DNA of 64,000 nt from Brachyspira hampsonii 30446 (GTDB lineage: Bacteria; Spirochaetota; Brachyspiria; Brachyspirales; Brachyspiraceae), in contig NZ_JH994110.1 of NCBI RefSeq assembly GCF_000316195.1, positions 851,631-915,630 of the forward strand. Reading direction: 5' to 3'. The translations under genes were made by a program, and so were the position numbers. The stretch's first letter is position 1, and every line of letters begins with the position of its first letter. Shown here one piece after another: positions 8,404 through 17,894 of the stretch. The notes under the pieces are model-generated. The model was not told the origin of the DNA and searched no databases. It was given only the letters and a program-made list of their open reading frames with translations.

Positions 8404-8620
8404 TAGACTTGTTTCAAAAACTAATTTTTTGTGGGGCTAGACCGATAAGCAGAAAGTCATGCTATGCGTTGAATAAGAAGTACACCTTGCAGCAGGCGTC
8501 ATAAATCCACGGTTATTTATGAGTATGTAAGTATACGGACGAAAGGAGTACAGTTGGTATTGTGCGGCGAAAAAAAGTTGAATAAGAAAATTGACGAACT
8601 TAAAAAATCTAGTATATATA
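8404..8620. mobile_element. Solo left end and body of a TIR-type non-coding element
   Basis: TAGACTTGTTTCAAAA at 8404 is the same terminal sequence that opens the elements at 38317, 48643 and 49153. The body contains GTGGGGCTAGACC and GTGCGGCGAAAAAAAGTTGAATAAG, the second shared in inverse form with 31049 and 52999. No matching right end is visible, so the copy is truncated. Nothing in the 465 bp between rpmA and the next gene appears to code. Confidence 0.5.
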
Positions 8621-8670
8621 CAACTTTATATATTATACCCTCATTATATAAAAATTAATTATGAAGTCAA

Positions 8671-10089
8671 TTATTTCCTATCAAAAAAACTAAATAAAGA
8701 ATGACTTCTATTTAAATAATTTTTTAAATCATCAGAAGAAATAAATATTCTATCAGCATTTTTTTCATTTGTATTTTCCAAATCATAATCTTCATCGCTA
8801 AGAATTAGATTTGTATATTCAGGCATCACTATAATTCCTGTATCTGTTAAAAGAAATATTAAATTATCTATATTCTCATAAAAATAGTCGGCAACTATAT
8901 ATTTAGATAATAACTCTTTACTATCAATAACTAAATCTTTTAAATAGGAGCTTATACTTTTTTCTCCGTTTAATTCAAATATAAAAGAATGATTTTTTAC
9001 TATAGCTTCATCTCTTCTCTCATCTGCCTTTACAGTTCTTTTATACATGCATATTAATTCATCATCATAGTATAATATATCAAAGCATCTGAAGTCTTTA
9101 AGTTTCTTATAATATATAATACCAATTTTATCAGCGTAATAGGCCTTATTTTGATCATAATGATGGAATTTTTCTATAATAAGTTCTTTATTTTTTAATT
9201 CTTCTTCAAGCTCTCTTCCTTTTTCTTCTTTGAATCTTTCATCAAAATTATAGGCTCCGCTGATAGCCATATTTATTCTCTCTTTACCTCTAATAAAAGG
9301 ATAATTGAAATTAAATAAATAATTAGTGAGCATTTTTCTTACTTCGTCCATACCAAGATAAGCTGAATATTTATCATTAGTAAAAGTAGTCTGTTCTACT
9401 GGGATATAAAACTCTCTTATTTCAATTTCAGGCTTTCTAATAACCTCAAAAACTCCTTCTACTCTTCCGCCTTCAATATCCATAGTATATTCAATTTCTG
9501 ATGTTCTTTCATAATTGAATTCTCTTTTGAATTTTATTTTTAACAAAATTTCTCTATTGTTTTCTTTTGAACTCCAACTGCCAAATTTACGTGCTTCTTT
9601 CCATGACTTTCTATAAGGATCATCGTATTTAAATTGCTTTTCCTCTAGTCTTTCAAAATAAGCTGTATCATAATCACGGTAAACATTAATTTGATTATTA
9701 TTTAATTCATTAGTTTCACGAATCATTAATTTATTTTCGCTATTTATGAACATTTGACCTGTAAAAGAAGCAAAATATTCACGTGCGAAATTGTCAAATT
9801 TTGATTTAAGTACATACTTAATTTTACCGTGGTATTTTTTGTACCATTCATCATAATTATTATCTTTATATTTATAGCAATTAATATATATATTATTTAC
9901 TTTATCTTTCAGCATGAAAAAACTTTTTTCATATACCAATATTTTATTTTTAGCATACCATTTTTTTGCTTTCTTCTCAATTAGAAAAAATACAGCTAGA
10001 AAAATGGCAATTGCTCCAAACAAAATAGGCCAGAAATAGTCACTAATAAGAAAAAGTCTTAATGGTTCCAATATTCCAAATGATATCAT
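8671..10089 (-). CDS. Membrane-anchored paralogous-family protein A
   Basis: 472 residues. One N-terminal transmembrane helix (about residues 15-38) followed by a basic stretch, so the bulk probably faces one side of the membrane. Not a recognised family. It shares ordered blocks with the genes at 10877, 13857 and 15115: FMLKDKVNNIYINCY near residue 60, EGVFEVIRKPEIEIREF, FNFNYPFIRGKERINMAISG, DILYYDDELICMYKRT, and the C-terminal IDNLIFLLTDTGIIVMPEY ending in a SHSLFSFFDR tail. A good AGGAG site lies 5 bp before the ATG. Neighbouring paralogues show local duplication. Confidence 0.8.
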   Translation of the reverse strand: MISFGILEPLRLFLISDYFWPILFGAIAIFLAVFFLIEKKAKKWYAKNKILVYEKSFFMLKDKVNNIYINCYKYKDNNYDEWYKKYHGKIKYVLKSKFDNFAREYFASFTGQMFINSENKLMIRETNELNNNQINVYRDYDTAYFERLEEKQFKYDDPYRKSWKEARKFGSWSSKENNREILLKIKFKREFNYERTSEIEYTMDIEGGRVEGVFEVIRKPEIEIREFYIPVEQTTFTNDKYSAYLGMDEVRKMLTNYLFNFNYPFIRGKERINMAISGAYNFDERFKEEKGRELEEELKNKELIIEKFHHYDQNKAYYADKIGIIYYKKLKDFRCFDILYYDDELICMYKRTVKADERRDEAIVKNHSFIFELNGEKSISSYLKDLVIDSKELLSKYIVADYFYENIDNLIFLLTDTGIIVMPEYTNLILSDEDYDLENTNEKNADRIFISSDDLKNYLNRSHSLFSFFDRK

Positions 10090-10876
10090 AAATACTCCTA
10101 TTGTTGCTATGTTCGCCTCAGCTTAGTATAAGCTGCCAACTAAAGTTGTCAGCTGCTTCGGCTCGCTTATTTTTGTTATTGCTCGCCGACGCCCTATATA
10201 AGCTAGTGAGTAAACTCACTAGCTGGCTTTGGCTCGCTTTTTAGTTGCTATGTTCGCCTTTTATTATTGCTAATAAAAATTATTGGCTTATAGGCTCTGC
10301 CATTCTTACGAATGTCAGACGCCAATAATTTTTATGTTTAGCTTTCTAATATTTTATTATGTTTGCATTTTATTGCTAGCAATAAACTCGCTTAATATTA
10401 GATGACAACTAAAGTTGCCAGCTGCTCGTTTATTGCTTTAAAAATTATTTTTTATTGTTATGTTAGCCCACACGAAGTGTACCTACTTGGTTCGCCTAAA
10501 GGTTTGACTTAATAAATTAAGTTACACGCCTGTGTCCCTGTGGGAAAGGCTTCGGCTCACTTTTTAATTGTTATGCTCGCCTTTTATTATTGCTAGCAAT
10601 AAACTCGCTTAATATATACTTAAAATTTCTAAGTTTGTCAAAAGTTAGTTTTTCAAATTTATTGTTTGTGGTGGCTTTGCCCCCACGCCCCCACTTCTTT
10701 TGGTGACCCAAAGAAGCAAAAAGACTGCATTTTTAATAAAATACAGACAATATCATACATTTAAAACTTATTTTTTTAATAATTAATAATACTTTATATT
10801 ATTGATAAATTATAATTCATTTATAAATAACTAAAAATTGATAAATTATAATTATTTAGGTATATATAAAAATTAA
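10090..10876. repeat. Hairpin-rich spacer between paralogues
   Basis: 787 bp with no credible gene. It is built from modules of the form TTGTTATGTTCGCC, then a hairpin, then GGCTTCGGCTCGCTT. Hairpins seen: AGCTGCCAACT/AGTTGTCAGCT at 10131-10154 (one mismatch), AGCTAGTGAGT/ACTCACTAGCT at 10201-10224 (perfect), TAAAAATTATTGGC/GCCAATAATTTTTA at 10274-10334 (perfect 14-bp arms). The right part (about 10660-10730) holds CCCCCACTTCTTTTGGTGACCC, which is the core of the TIR elements. Confidence 0.8.
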
Positions 10877-12190
10877 TTATCTCCTATTAAAAAATTTAAA
10901 TAAGTAATGACTTTCATTTAAATAATTTTTTAAATGATCTGTAGGTATAAATATTCTTTCTGCAGTATTTCCTAAATTTATATCTCTATCATTAAGCTCC
11001 ATATTTGGGTATTCAGGCATTACTATAATTCCTGTATCTGTTAAAAGAAATATTACATTATCTATATTATTATAAAAATTATCGGTAAGTTCATAATTAG
11101 ATAATAATTCCTTACTATTAGAAACTAAATCTCTTAAATAAGAACTTATACTTCTTTCGCTATCCAATTCAAATATAAGAGAATGATTCTTTAATATAAT
11201 TTCTTTAGGTGCTTCTACTTCTACAGTTCTTTTGTATACGCATATTACTTCATCATCATAGTATAATATATCAAGGCATCTAAAATTACTAAGTTTATTA
11301 TAATATGCAATACAAGTTTTATCATCAAGACAGAATTTATCTTCTAAAAGCTCATCTTTATGCTTCAATTTCTCTTCAAGCTCTTTTCCTTTTTCTTGTT
11401 TAAATTTTTCATCATAATTATAAGCTCCGCTAATAGCCTTATTTATTCTTTCTTTTCCTTTAATAAAAGGAAAATTGAAATTAAACAAATAATTAGTCAT
11501 CATGTTATTCATGTCAGACCAAGCTGTATCATATGAATCTATCTGTTCAATTGGAAGAAAAAATTCTTTTATTTCTATTTCAGGCTTTCTAATAACTTCA
11601 AAAACTCCTTCTATTCTTTTATTTTCAATATCCATAGTATATTCAATTTTTGATGCTTTTTCATAATCTAATTCTTTTCTGAATGTTATTCTTGTCAATT
11701 TACCTCTTATCCCTTCTTTTGACTCAAATTTATCTCTCTCTCGTATAGCTGAATGATTTTGTTTGAAATATATTTCTTTAAAATATTTAACATCATAATC
11801 ATGATAAACCATAATTTGATCTATGTATAACGCACTAGTTTCACGAATAATTAATTCATCGCTGTTATTTATAAATATTTGCCCTGAAAAAGAGTCAAAA
11901 TATTCATGTGCCCACAAATCGAAATCTAATGAAGGAGATACATCTCTCAACTTACGGCAGGATGCACCGTATGAATAATAATGTTCATCATATTTAATTT
12001 TATAGCAATTAATATATATATTATTTATTTTATCTTTAAGCATAAATAATTCTTTTTCATTTAACCATATTTTATTTTTAGAATACCATTTCTTTAGCGA
12101 CGGTAGAATTTTACCAATATTAAGATATAATACCAGAGGACCCAGAAATACAATAAAAACTAAAATACCTATGATAAGTTCAATATCCAT
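10877..12190 (-). CDS. Membrane-anchored paralogous-family protein B
   Basis: 437 residues. Transmembrane helix at about residues 5-27, then WYSKNKIWLNEKELFMLKDKINNIYINCYKIK. It is the closest relative of protein A within the window: EGVFEVIRKPEIEIKEFF, FNFNFPFIKGKERINKAISGAYNYDEKFKQEKG, DILYYDDEVICVYKRTVE, IDNVIFLLTDTGIIVMPEY and the SHYLFKFFNR tail are all conserved in order. Function unknown. Its upstream region repeats the same AGCTAGTGAG hairpin found upstream of protein A, so gene and spacer appear to have been duplicated together. AGGAG ribosome binding site present. Confidence 0.8.
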   Translation of the reverse strand: MDIELIIGILVFIVFLGPLVLYLNIGKILPSLKKWYSKNKIWLNEKELFMLKDKINNIYINCYKIKYDEHYYSYGASCRKLRDVSPSLDFDLWAHEYFDSFSGQIFINNSDELIIRETSALYIDQIMVYHDYDVKYFKEIYFKQNHSAIRERDKFESKEGIRGKLTRITFRKELDYEKASKIEYTMDIENKRIEGVFEVIRKPEIEIKEFFLPIEQIDSYDTAWSDMNNMMTNYLFNFNFPFIKGKERINKAISGAYNYDEKFKQEKGKELEEKLKHKDELLEDKFCLDDKTCIAYYNKLSNFRCLDILYYDDEVICVYKRTVEVEAPKEIILKNHSLIFELDSERSISSYLRDLVSNSKELLSNYELTDNFYNNIDNVIFLLTDTGIIVMPEYPNMELNDRDINLGNTAERIFIPTDHLKNYLNESHYLFKFFNRR

Positions 12191-12484
12191 AAATAACTCC
12201 TATTATTGTTATGTTCGCCTCGCCTATAATAAGCTAGTGAGTAAACTCACTAGCTGGCTTCGGCTCACTTATTTTAATTGTTATGCTCGCTTTTTATTAT
12301 TGCCAGCGATAAACTTGCTTAATATAATCATTTATCGCTGTAAAAATTGTTTGCTAATTGTATCTAGCCGCATTCAGCGAATTTGCTAGATGCTCACAAT
12401 TTTTATGTTTAGCTTTCTAATATTTAAAAATTATTGGCAAAATGTTATACCATTTGACCCTAATAATTTTTAAAACTTATAACT
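12191..12484. repeat. Second hairpin-rich spacer
   Basis: Carries the same AGCTAGTGAGT/ACTCACTAGCT perfect hairpin (12232-12255), the flanking ATGTTCGCC and GGCTTCGGCTCACTT modules, and a nested inverted repeat from about 12345 to 12405 (TAAAAATTGT outer arms, ATCTAGC/GCTAGAT inner arms) ending TTTTATGTTTAGCTTTCTAATATTT, exactly as after the 10274 hairpin. No gene. Confidence 0.75.
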
Positions 12485-12880
12485 TTAAAAATTATTTTTT
12501 TGTTTTATTACAGTGATTATAATGGGTTCTTCTCCGCTAATATTATAAATAAGTTCAAGTGATGTATCAGTAAATTTAAATTCTGCATAATTGCCGCCTT
12601 CATCTTCAGTTTTATAATAATTATCTGACACTTTCAATAATTGTTCATTTAGCATACCGCCTTCATAATTTTCTCCCCTTATCATAATTCTTATACCTTC
12701 AGAACCTACTGTTACAATCATTTTTCTTATTTTCTCTTCAGAATTATTAGGATCTCCAACATAAGTGCCGTACCATTTAGGAGATATTACACCTGATTCT
12801 TTGGGATATGCAGATAAATTCATCACTAAAAAACTTGGAACTAATAAAACAAATAAAAATTTTAAAATACGATTTTTCAT
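12485..12880 (-). CDS. Small secreted protein, related to the next upstream lipoprotein
   Basis: 131 residues with a signal peptide (MKNRILKFLFVLLVPSFLVMNLSAYPK; cleavage probably after ALA-like LSA at about residue 24). No lipobox cysteine. The mature part contains MIVTVGSEGIRIMI, LLKVSDNYYKTED and AEFKFTDTSLEL, which align with YVTVGYEGLEIDY, LSKVSDNHYKTIS and MEFKFTNGLLEM in the protein at 12932. Function unknown; probably periplasmic or surface. Confidence 0.7.
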   Translation of the reverse strand: MKNRILKFLFVLLVPSFLVMNLSAYPKESGVISPKWYGTYVGDPNNSEEKIRKMIVTVGSEGIRIMIRGENYEGGMLNEQLLKVSDNYYKTEDEGGNYAEFKFTDTSLELIYNISGEEPIIITVIKQKNNF

Positions 12881-12931
12881 ATAACCCCCTTATGTGTTTT
12901 AGTTATAGTTTTATTCATATTAAGATATTTT

Positions 12932-13384
12932 TCAATATTTTTTTCCTAATTTAGGCAAATTAATTGATTTAAGTTTCTGTGTGCCTTCATAAACAGACAT
13001 TTCAAGTAATCCATTAGTAAATTTAAACTCCATATGAGCATCATTTGCAGATATAGTTTTATAATGATTATCTGATACTTTTGATAAATCATCATTACCT
13101 ATAGATCCTTTTACAGCTCTGTCGCTTTCTAGTACAACATCCACACACTTTTTTACAGCTTCTATTGTAGATTCATCATTAGGATAGTCAATTTCTAATC
13201 CCTCATAACCTACAGTTACATAAACCGATTTCATATATGTTTCATCTGTAGACATAAAATATTGCCCGTATAGGTCTTCAGGGATATTTGTGTTTTCTTC
13301 TGTTTTCTTAGAACATGAAATATTAATGAATAAAAAACTTGAAATTAATAAAAAGAATGAAAAATTTAAAATTCCACCTTTCAT
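12932..13384 (-). CDS. Lipoprotein, paralogue of the 12485 gene
   Basis: 150 residues. Basic start, hydrophobic core and lipobox FINISC with Cys24 as the lipidation site, followed by SKKTEENTN, a typical flexible tether. Mature part shares a small beta-rich domain with the 12485 protein (TVGYEGLEI, KVSDNHYKT, EFKFTNGLLEM). The pair are head to tail, 51 bp apart, and one member has lost or gained the lipid anchor. Function unknown. Confidence 0.75.
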   Translation of the reverse strand: MKGGILNFSFFLLISSFLFINISCSKKTEENTNIPEDLYGQYFMSTDETYMKSVYVTVGYEGLEIDYPNDESTIEAVKKCVDVVLESDRAVKGSIGNDDLSKVSDNHYKTISANDAHMEFKFTNGLLEMSVYEGTQKLKSINLPKLGKKY

Positions 13385-13645
13385 AAAACCTCCTCTTATA
13401 TATAATTATAAATACATTTTCTAATTATGTCAATAAAAATTTGTTTTTATATAAAAATGTGATGTTATTTATTCGGCTTAATTAGAAACTATATTTACTT
13501 TATAAAATATAGTATTAAATCATACTAAATAATAATTATTTTTTACTATAATGATATTTGCTGAATGGTTATTATTTTCTATATGATAAACTAATCTATA
13601 CTATAAATTAATTCTTCTTGAATATAAATCTTTTTTGTAATATTT

Positions 13646-13807
13646 TCATTTTTCAAGCTCTTCGAGTTCTTCTATAACTTTTCCATTAGTTTCCATATCT
13701 ATATCTTCATTAAGATACTGCTGTTCTTTTATTATATCAATAATTTTTGTTAAACTTTCTTCAGGCATACTGACTATAATATTTATTAATTCTTCTTTAA
13801 CTGTCAT
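13646..13807 (-). CDS. Small acidic helical protein (53 residues)
   Basis: Reading the minus strand from the ATG at 13805-13807 gives MTVKEELINIIVSMPEESLT, then KIIDIIKEQQYLNEDIDMET and a C-terminus of EELEELEK. The PEESLTKIIDII segment resembles the N-terminal helix of small antitoxin-like or addiction-type proteins, but no toxin gene is adjacent and there is no clear ribosome binding site. Kept because amino-acid composition is protein-like and the position does not shadow another gene. The 260 bp to its right hold nothing else recognisable. Confidence 0.45.
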   Translation of the reverse strand: MTVKEELINIIVSMPEESLTKIIDIIKEQQYLNEDIDMETNGKVIEELEELEK

Positions 13808-13856
13808 AATTATTACTTAACAATCACTTACTATATCAAATTTTCATTTATATTAA

Positions 13857-15041
13857 TTAATTAAATAAATAAGCCAAATAATGATCTTTCTTTATATAAT
13901 CTTTTATATTCTTATTATCAATAAATATTTTTCCATATCCTTTTTCTTTCATTATTACAATAAATGAATCAGTTATACCGAAAACTAAATTATCTATATT
14001 AGAATAAAAATCACTGTTGACATTATGTTTTTTCAATAATTCTTCAGGATCTTTTACTAAGTCTCTAAGGTAAGAGCTTATTAATATTTGACTGTCTAAC
14101 TCAAATATAGCAAAGAGATTATTTATTTCAACAAGTTTAATATCTTCTAATTTTGAAAATCTTTTATATATACATATTGTTTTATCATCATAGTATAATA
14201 TATTAAAACTTTTAAACTCTTTAAGTTCATCATAAATATTATTATAATCGCCTATATAAGATAATATACTATCATCAAATAATGACTGCCAATCTTTTTT
14301 ATTATATTCTTTTACATACGATCCAATTATACTATTATTTTCTTCTATTTTTTCTTTAACAAACTCATCTGAAAACTCTTCAGCTCCATTAATAAATGAA
14401 TTGATTTTTTCTTTTCCATTTATAAAAAAATAATTAAAATTAAATACATTATAAACGAATCTTTCCTCAGCTTTCTTTAATGGTGATATTTCTGAATTAT
14501 ACAAACTTATTACTTCCGCTTCAGGCTTTCTTATGATTTCAAAAACACCTTCTATTTTTACAGTCTCTCTAAAAGTGTTTTTAAGTTTATCTGCAGTAGA
14601 ATCTATAACATTTGTATAAGGATCAAACTCAATAATATATTCTATTTTTGATTCTGATGTATCATCTAATTTTGTTTTGAATTTTATTTCAGCAAAAGTT
14701 CTTATCAAATTATTGTTATATCTATCATAATAATTATAAACTTCTATTTTTTCAGATTTTACATTAGCCTCATTTATAATAAATTCATTATTATTATTTA
14801 TATATATTCTTCCTTTATTGTTAGAGTAATTTTTATATAAATAATTATAACTTTCAATATCATTTTTTTTATATTCATAAATATAAACATATATATTGTT
14901 TATTTTATCTTTAAGCATAAAAAAACCATTTTTATAAAATTTAACAGGATTATTTTTAGCATCATTTGTCAGTATACCAATAAAGACAAGAGCTGCCAAT
15001 ATCACTCCCGCTATAATTATTAATTCTATCATATAACTCAT
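13857..15041 (-). CDS. Membrane-anchored paralogous-family protein C
   Basis: 394 residues, shortest family member. N-terminal transmembrane helix (residues 4-24) and the conserved NGFFMLKDKINNIYVYIYEYK, EGVFEIIRKPEAEV, FNFNYFFINGKEKINSFING, NILYYDDKTICIYKRF, IDNLVFGITDSFIVIM and DHYLAYLF end. Acidic and tyrosine-rich. A strong AAGGAG site lies 4 bp before the ATG. 73 bp separate it from the ankyrin-bearing member upstream, so these two are likely co-transcribed. Function unknown. Confidence 0.8.
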   Translation of the reverse strand: MSYMIELIIIAGVILAALVFIGILTNDAKNNPVKFYKNGFFMLKDKINNIYVYIYEYKKNDIESYNYLYKNYSNNKGRIYINNNNEFIINEANVKSEKIEVYNYYDRYNNNLIRTFAEIKFKTKLDDTSESKIEYIIEFDPYTNVIDSTADKLKNTFRETVKIEGVFEIIRKPEAEVISLYNSEISPLKKAEERFVYNVFNFNYFFINGKEKINSFINGAEEFSDEFVKEKIEENNSIIGSYVKEYNKKDWQSLFDDSILSYIGDYNNIYDELKEFKSFNILYYDDKTICIYKRFSKLEDIKLVEINNLFAIFELDSQILISSYLRDLVKDPEELLKKHNVNSDFYSNIDNLVFGITDSFIVIMKEKGYGKIFIDNKNIKDYIKKDHYLAYLFN

Positions 15042-15114
15042 AACTCCTTATTATTAGTTTTCCAATAGTAAAAAATATAAGCAATAAGTTATTAATATTT
15101 TTATTTATAAAAAT

Positions 15115-16986
15115 TTAATCAAATAAATAGGACAAATAATGCTCTTTATTAACATGTTCTTTTATATCATCTAAAGGAATAAATATTTTTTTATGCCCTT
15201 TATCTTTCATCAATATAATGCCAGCTTCTGTTATAAGAAAAATTAAATTATCTATATTATTAGAAAAATTACTATTATATCTTTTTAATATCTCATCAGC
15301 ATTATTAACAAAATCTTTAAAATAAGGACTTATTAATTTTTCATTATATAAATCAATTATGAGAGATATATTATTTACTGTAAGATTATTATTAGCTTCT
15401 ATTTTAGCAAATCTTTTATATAAACATATTGTTTTATCATCTAAATACACTATATTATCAGCATTATAAAAATCTTTAAGTTTATCATAATATTTAGTTT
15501 TAATATCGTTTAATGACATACTCTCATGTTTCTTTAAAATCTGTTCAACATTTATCTCCAATTCATTTTTTTTATTAGAATACGATTTATTATCTCCGTT
15601 TATATATGCATTAATTTTATCTTTATTCTTTATATTGAAATGATATAGATTAAAGAAATAGGAAAGCATCCCTATAAAACGATTACCTTTTGAAGCCTTT
15701 TTAAACATTAATCTAGAATATTCTACATTAATATTAGTATTTCTATTTACTTCAAAAACTCCATTCATAATTTTAGAGTCAGCTATTTCCGCAATATACT
15801 CAATTTCATTTTTATCACTCTTTATAAAATCATAAAGAGAACAATCGAATTTTATTATAGCTTTTTCATTTGCTTCTATGTCAACATCATACCAGCTAAA
15901 ATATTCCTTATCATTTTTTTTATTATCATACAAATCATAAACAGCAATATCATTCCCCGAAAAATTACTGTTTATATTATAATATCCTTTTAGCTTATTA
16001 TTATTTATAAATATATTTCCAAAAAAACCCAGCATTGTAGATAATAGTCCGAAAGAATAATAAGTATAACAGTAAATATACATATTGTTTACCTTATCTT
16101 TAAAAGTTATAAACATTGTACTCTCTTCATAAATATTAGGAATATATCTTCTTTTATATACATAAATAAAAGAAGCAAATAAAGCAATCATAATAGCTAT
16201 AAGAATTAAATATTTACCAAATACCAATTTAAAATAAAATAAAAAATTATCAGTTTTAGCACCGCTTAAAACTAATTCAGCCGCTATATCTTTATTGCCT
16301 TTATCAAGTGCTATTTCAAGCCCTTTGTCTAAATTCATTTTGAATTTATTTCCAAAGAATAAAAATTTCTTTTTTAATAGACTTTTTAATATAAACTCAT
16401 TTTCATTATTAACAGCTAACAAAAACTCATCATTTACATCATCATTGTCTTTATAATGTTTCAAAATAATTTCAACAGCATCATGAAAATAATCGTCTAC
16501 AGCACTGTAAAGAGGTTTTTTACCATTAATAGATTTTTTATAAATATCAGCATTATTTTCAATTAAGAACTCTATTATATCAGTTTCGCCCCTATATCCT
16601 GAATAAGTATAAAGCAAAGTATAGCCGTCATATACTCCGTTTATATCATATTTTTGTACAAACTTCTTAACATCTTCTAAATCACCATAACCTTCTGCAG
16701 TACGTTTATATTCATCTTCTAAACTATCTATTTCTATAACATTATATTTTTTATAAAGTTCCATTTTCTCTTTTAATGCTTTTTCTTCTTCCTTTTTTAG
16801 CAAGTTTTCCATATATTCTTTAGGGTCTTTTCCCATTTCTTTTAATTCATCTTCATTTACAAACATTGCATCAAAAAGTTTTTTATAGAAATTAGTATCA
16901 TATTCCTCTGAGTATAAAAAGAGAGATGATATTATTAATAAAATAAAAGAGATAATTATTCTGCTAATAGTTTTTTTCATTTTCAT
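15115..16986 (-). CDS. Ankyrin-repeat fusion member of the paralogous membrane family (protein D)
   Basis: 623 residues in three parts. Residues 1-30: signal peptide or anchor. Residues 95-245: three to four ankyrin-like repeats (YTLLYTYSGYRGETDIIEFLIENNADIY; KPLYSAVDDYFHDAVEIILKHY; LEIALDKGNKDIAAELVLSGA). Residues 250-280: transmembrane helix followed by KRR. The C-terminal 340 residues are the same domain as in proteins A-C (FKDKVNNMYIYCY, NGVFEVNRN, IVYLDDKTICLYKRF, IDNLIFLITEAGIILM, EHYLSYLFD). So the ankyrin part is probably outside the cytoplasm and the family domain inside, or the reverse. Function unknown. Confidence 0.8.
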   Translation of the reverse strand: MKMKKTISRIIISFILLIISSLFLYSEEYDTNFYKKLFDAMFVNEDELKEMGKDPKEYMENLLKKEEEKALKEKMELYKKYNVIEIDSLEDEYKRTAEGYGDLEDVKKFVQKYDINGVYDGYTLLYTYSGYRGETDIIEFLIENNADIYKKSINGKKPLYSAVDDYFHDAVEIILKHYKDNDDVNDEFLLAVNNENEFILKSLLKKKFLFFGNKFKMNLDKGLEIALDKGNKDIAAELVLSGAKTDNFLFYFKLVFGKYLILIAIMIALFASFIYVYKRRYIPNIYEESTMFITFKDKVNNMYIYCYTYYSFGLLSTMLGFFGNIFINNNKLKGYYNINSNFSGNDIAVYDLYDNKKNDKEYFSWYDVDIEANEKAIIKFDCSLYDFIKSDKNEIEYIAEIADSKIMNGVFEVNRNTNINVEYSRLMFKKASKGNRFIGMLSYFFNLYHFNIKNKDKINAYINGDNKSYSNKKNELEINVEQILKKHESMSLNDIKTKYYDKLKDFYNADNIVYLDDKTICLYKRFAKIEANNNLTVNNISLIIDLYNEKLISPYFKDFVNNADEILKRYNSNFSNNIDNLIFLITEAGIILMKDKGHKKIFIPLDDIKEHVNKEHYLSYLFD

Positions 16987-17264
16987 AAATCTCCAATTAA
17001 TAATAGACTTTTTTCAAAATTCTTTGACAATATTATATATAAAAAATTTAGTAATTGTCAATTATAAAATAATGTTTTATATATTGGTATAGCTTATTAT
17101 TTTTTATCATATAAATACACAGTCTTTCACATGCCTAATGCAAAATAAGCGGGTGTTAACGAAGTCTGCTTTGTATACCTAGTATCCGTAATTATAAATA
17201 GTTTTGAAATTAACCTAATATATACTATAGTAACATATATGTCAATAAAATGATAAATTAGTAT

Positions 17265-17819
17265 TTAAGGAATAAAACTTACATTCACATTTTTTATTAT
17301 ATCCATATTTTCAGCTTCAGGCTTTGAATATTTTGATGATGCTCTTTGTGAATTAGCTTGATTTCCTATATTAATCACAGAAGTATAAAGCACATTATTA
17401 TCCTGATATATAGTAGCTTCAACAACTATTCTATAAGCACCATCTTTTACAATATTTCCTTGATTATCTTTGCAATCCCAAACTATATTGACTTTTCCCT
17501 GTTTAGGTGTGGATTTAGATACTGCATCAACTATTTTTTTATCCATGCTTGATGCATTAGCTTTTTTCTGCCAATTATTCAATGATAAAGGTCTTTTTTT
17601 CCAGCCTTCTCTTCTGCCTGTAAAATCTGTAATGTATATTGTAGCTATATAGTTTCCATTATTATCTTCAGCCCAAACAGCTATTTGATTACTTGCAAAT
17701 CCTGGTCTTTTTGTATAATCAAAACTTATATTAACTTTTTTAGTATTGTTCTGAGCATAATTTTCATTGATGTATGATACTGCAAAAATCATAAATAATA
17801 TAATAAAAAGTTTTTTCAT
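17265..17819 (-). CDS. Secreted DUF2271-like protein
   Basis: 184 residues. Signal peptide residues 1-22 (cleavage near NYAQ). Residues 30-165 match the pattern I recall for DUF2271 periplasmic proteins: YIATIYITDFTGRREGWKKR, a short LSLNNWQKKA, VDAVSKSTPKQG, and WDCKDNQGNIVKDGAYRIVVEA, the last also reminiscent of FlgD-type Ig folds. DUF2271 proteins are often found with flavin/FMN-transfer or PepSY systems in other bacteria; none is adjacent here. Role unknown. Confidence 0.7.
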   Translation of the reverse strand: MKKLFIILFMIFAVSYINENYAQNNTKKVNISFDYTKRPGFASNQIAVWAEDNNGNYIATIYITDFTGRREGWKKRPLSLNNWQKKANASSMDKKIVDAVSKSTPKQGKVNIVWDCKDNQGNIVKDGAYRIVVEATIYQDNNVLYTSVINIGNQANSQRASSKYSKPEAENMDIIKNVNVSFIP

Positions 17820-17894
17820 AAATAATCTCCTAATAATTAATTTTGTTTTTATTTTTTTATCATATTATATTAATTGTTTTTTAATTATTAATAA

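Noticed and set aside
17358-17652. Plus-strand open frames over the DUF2271-like gene
   Set aside because: Shadows of a secreted-protein gene with a clear signal peptide on the other strand.
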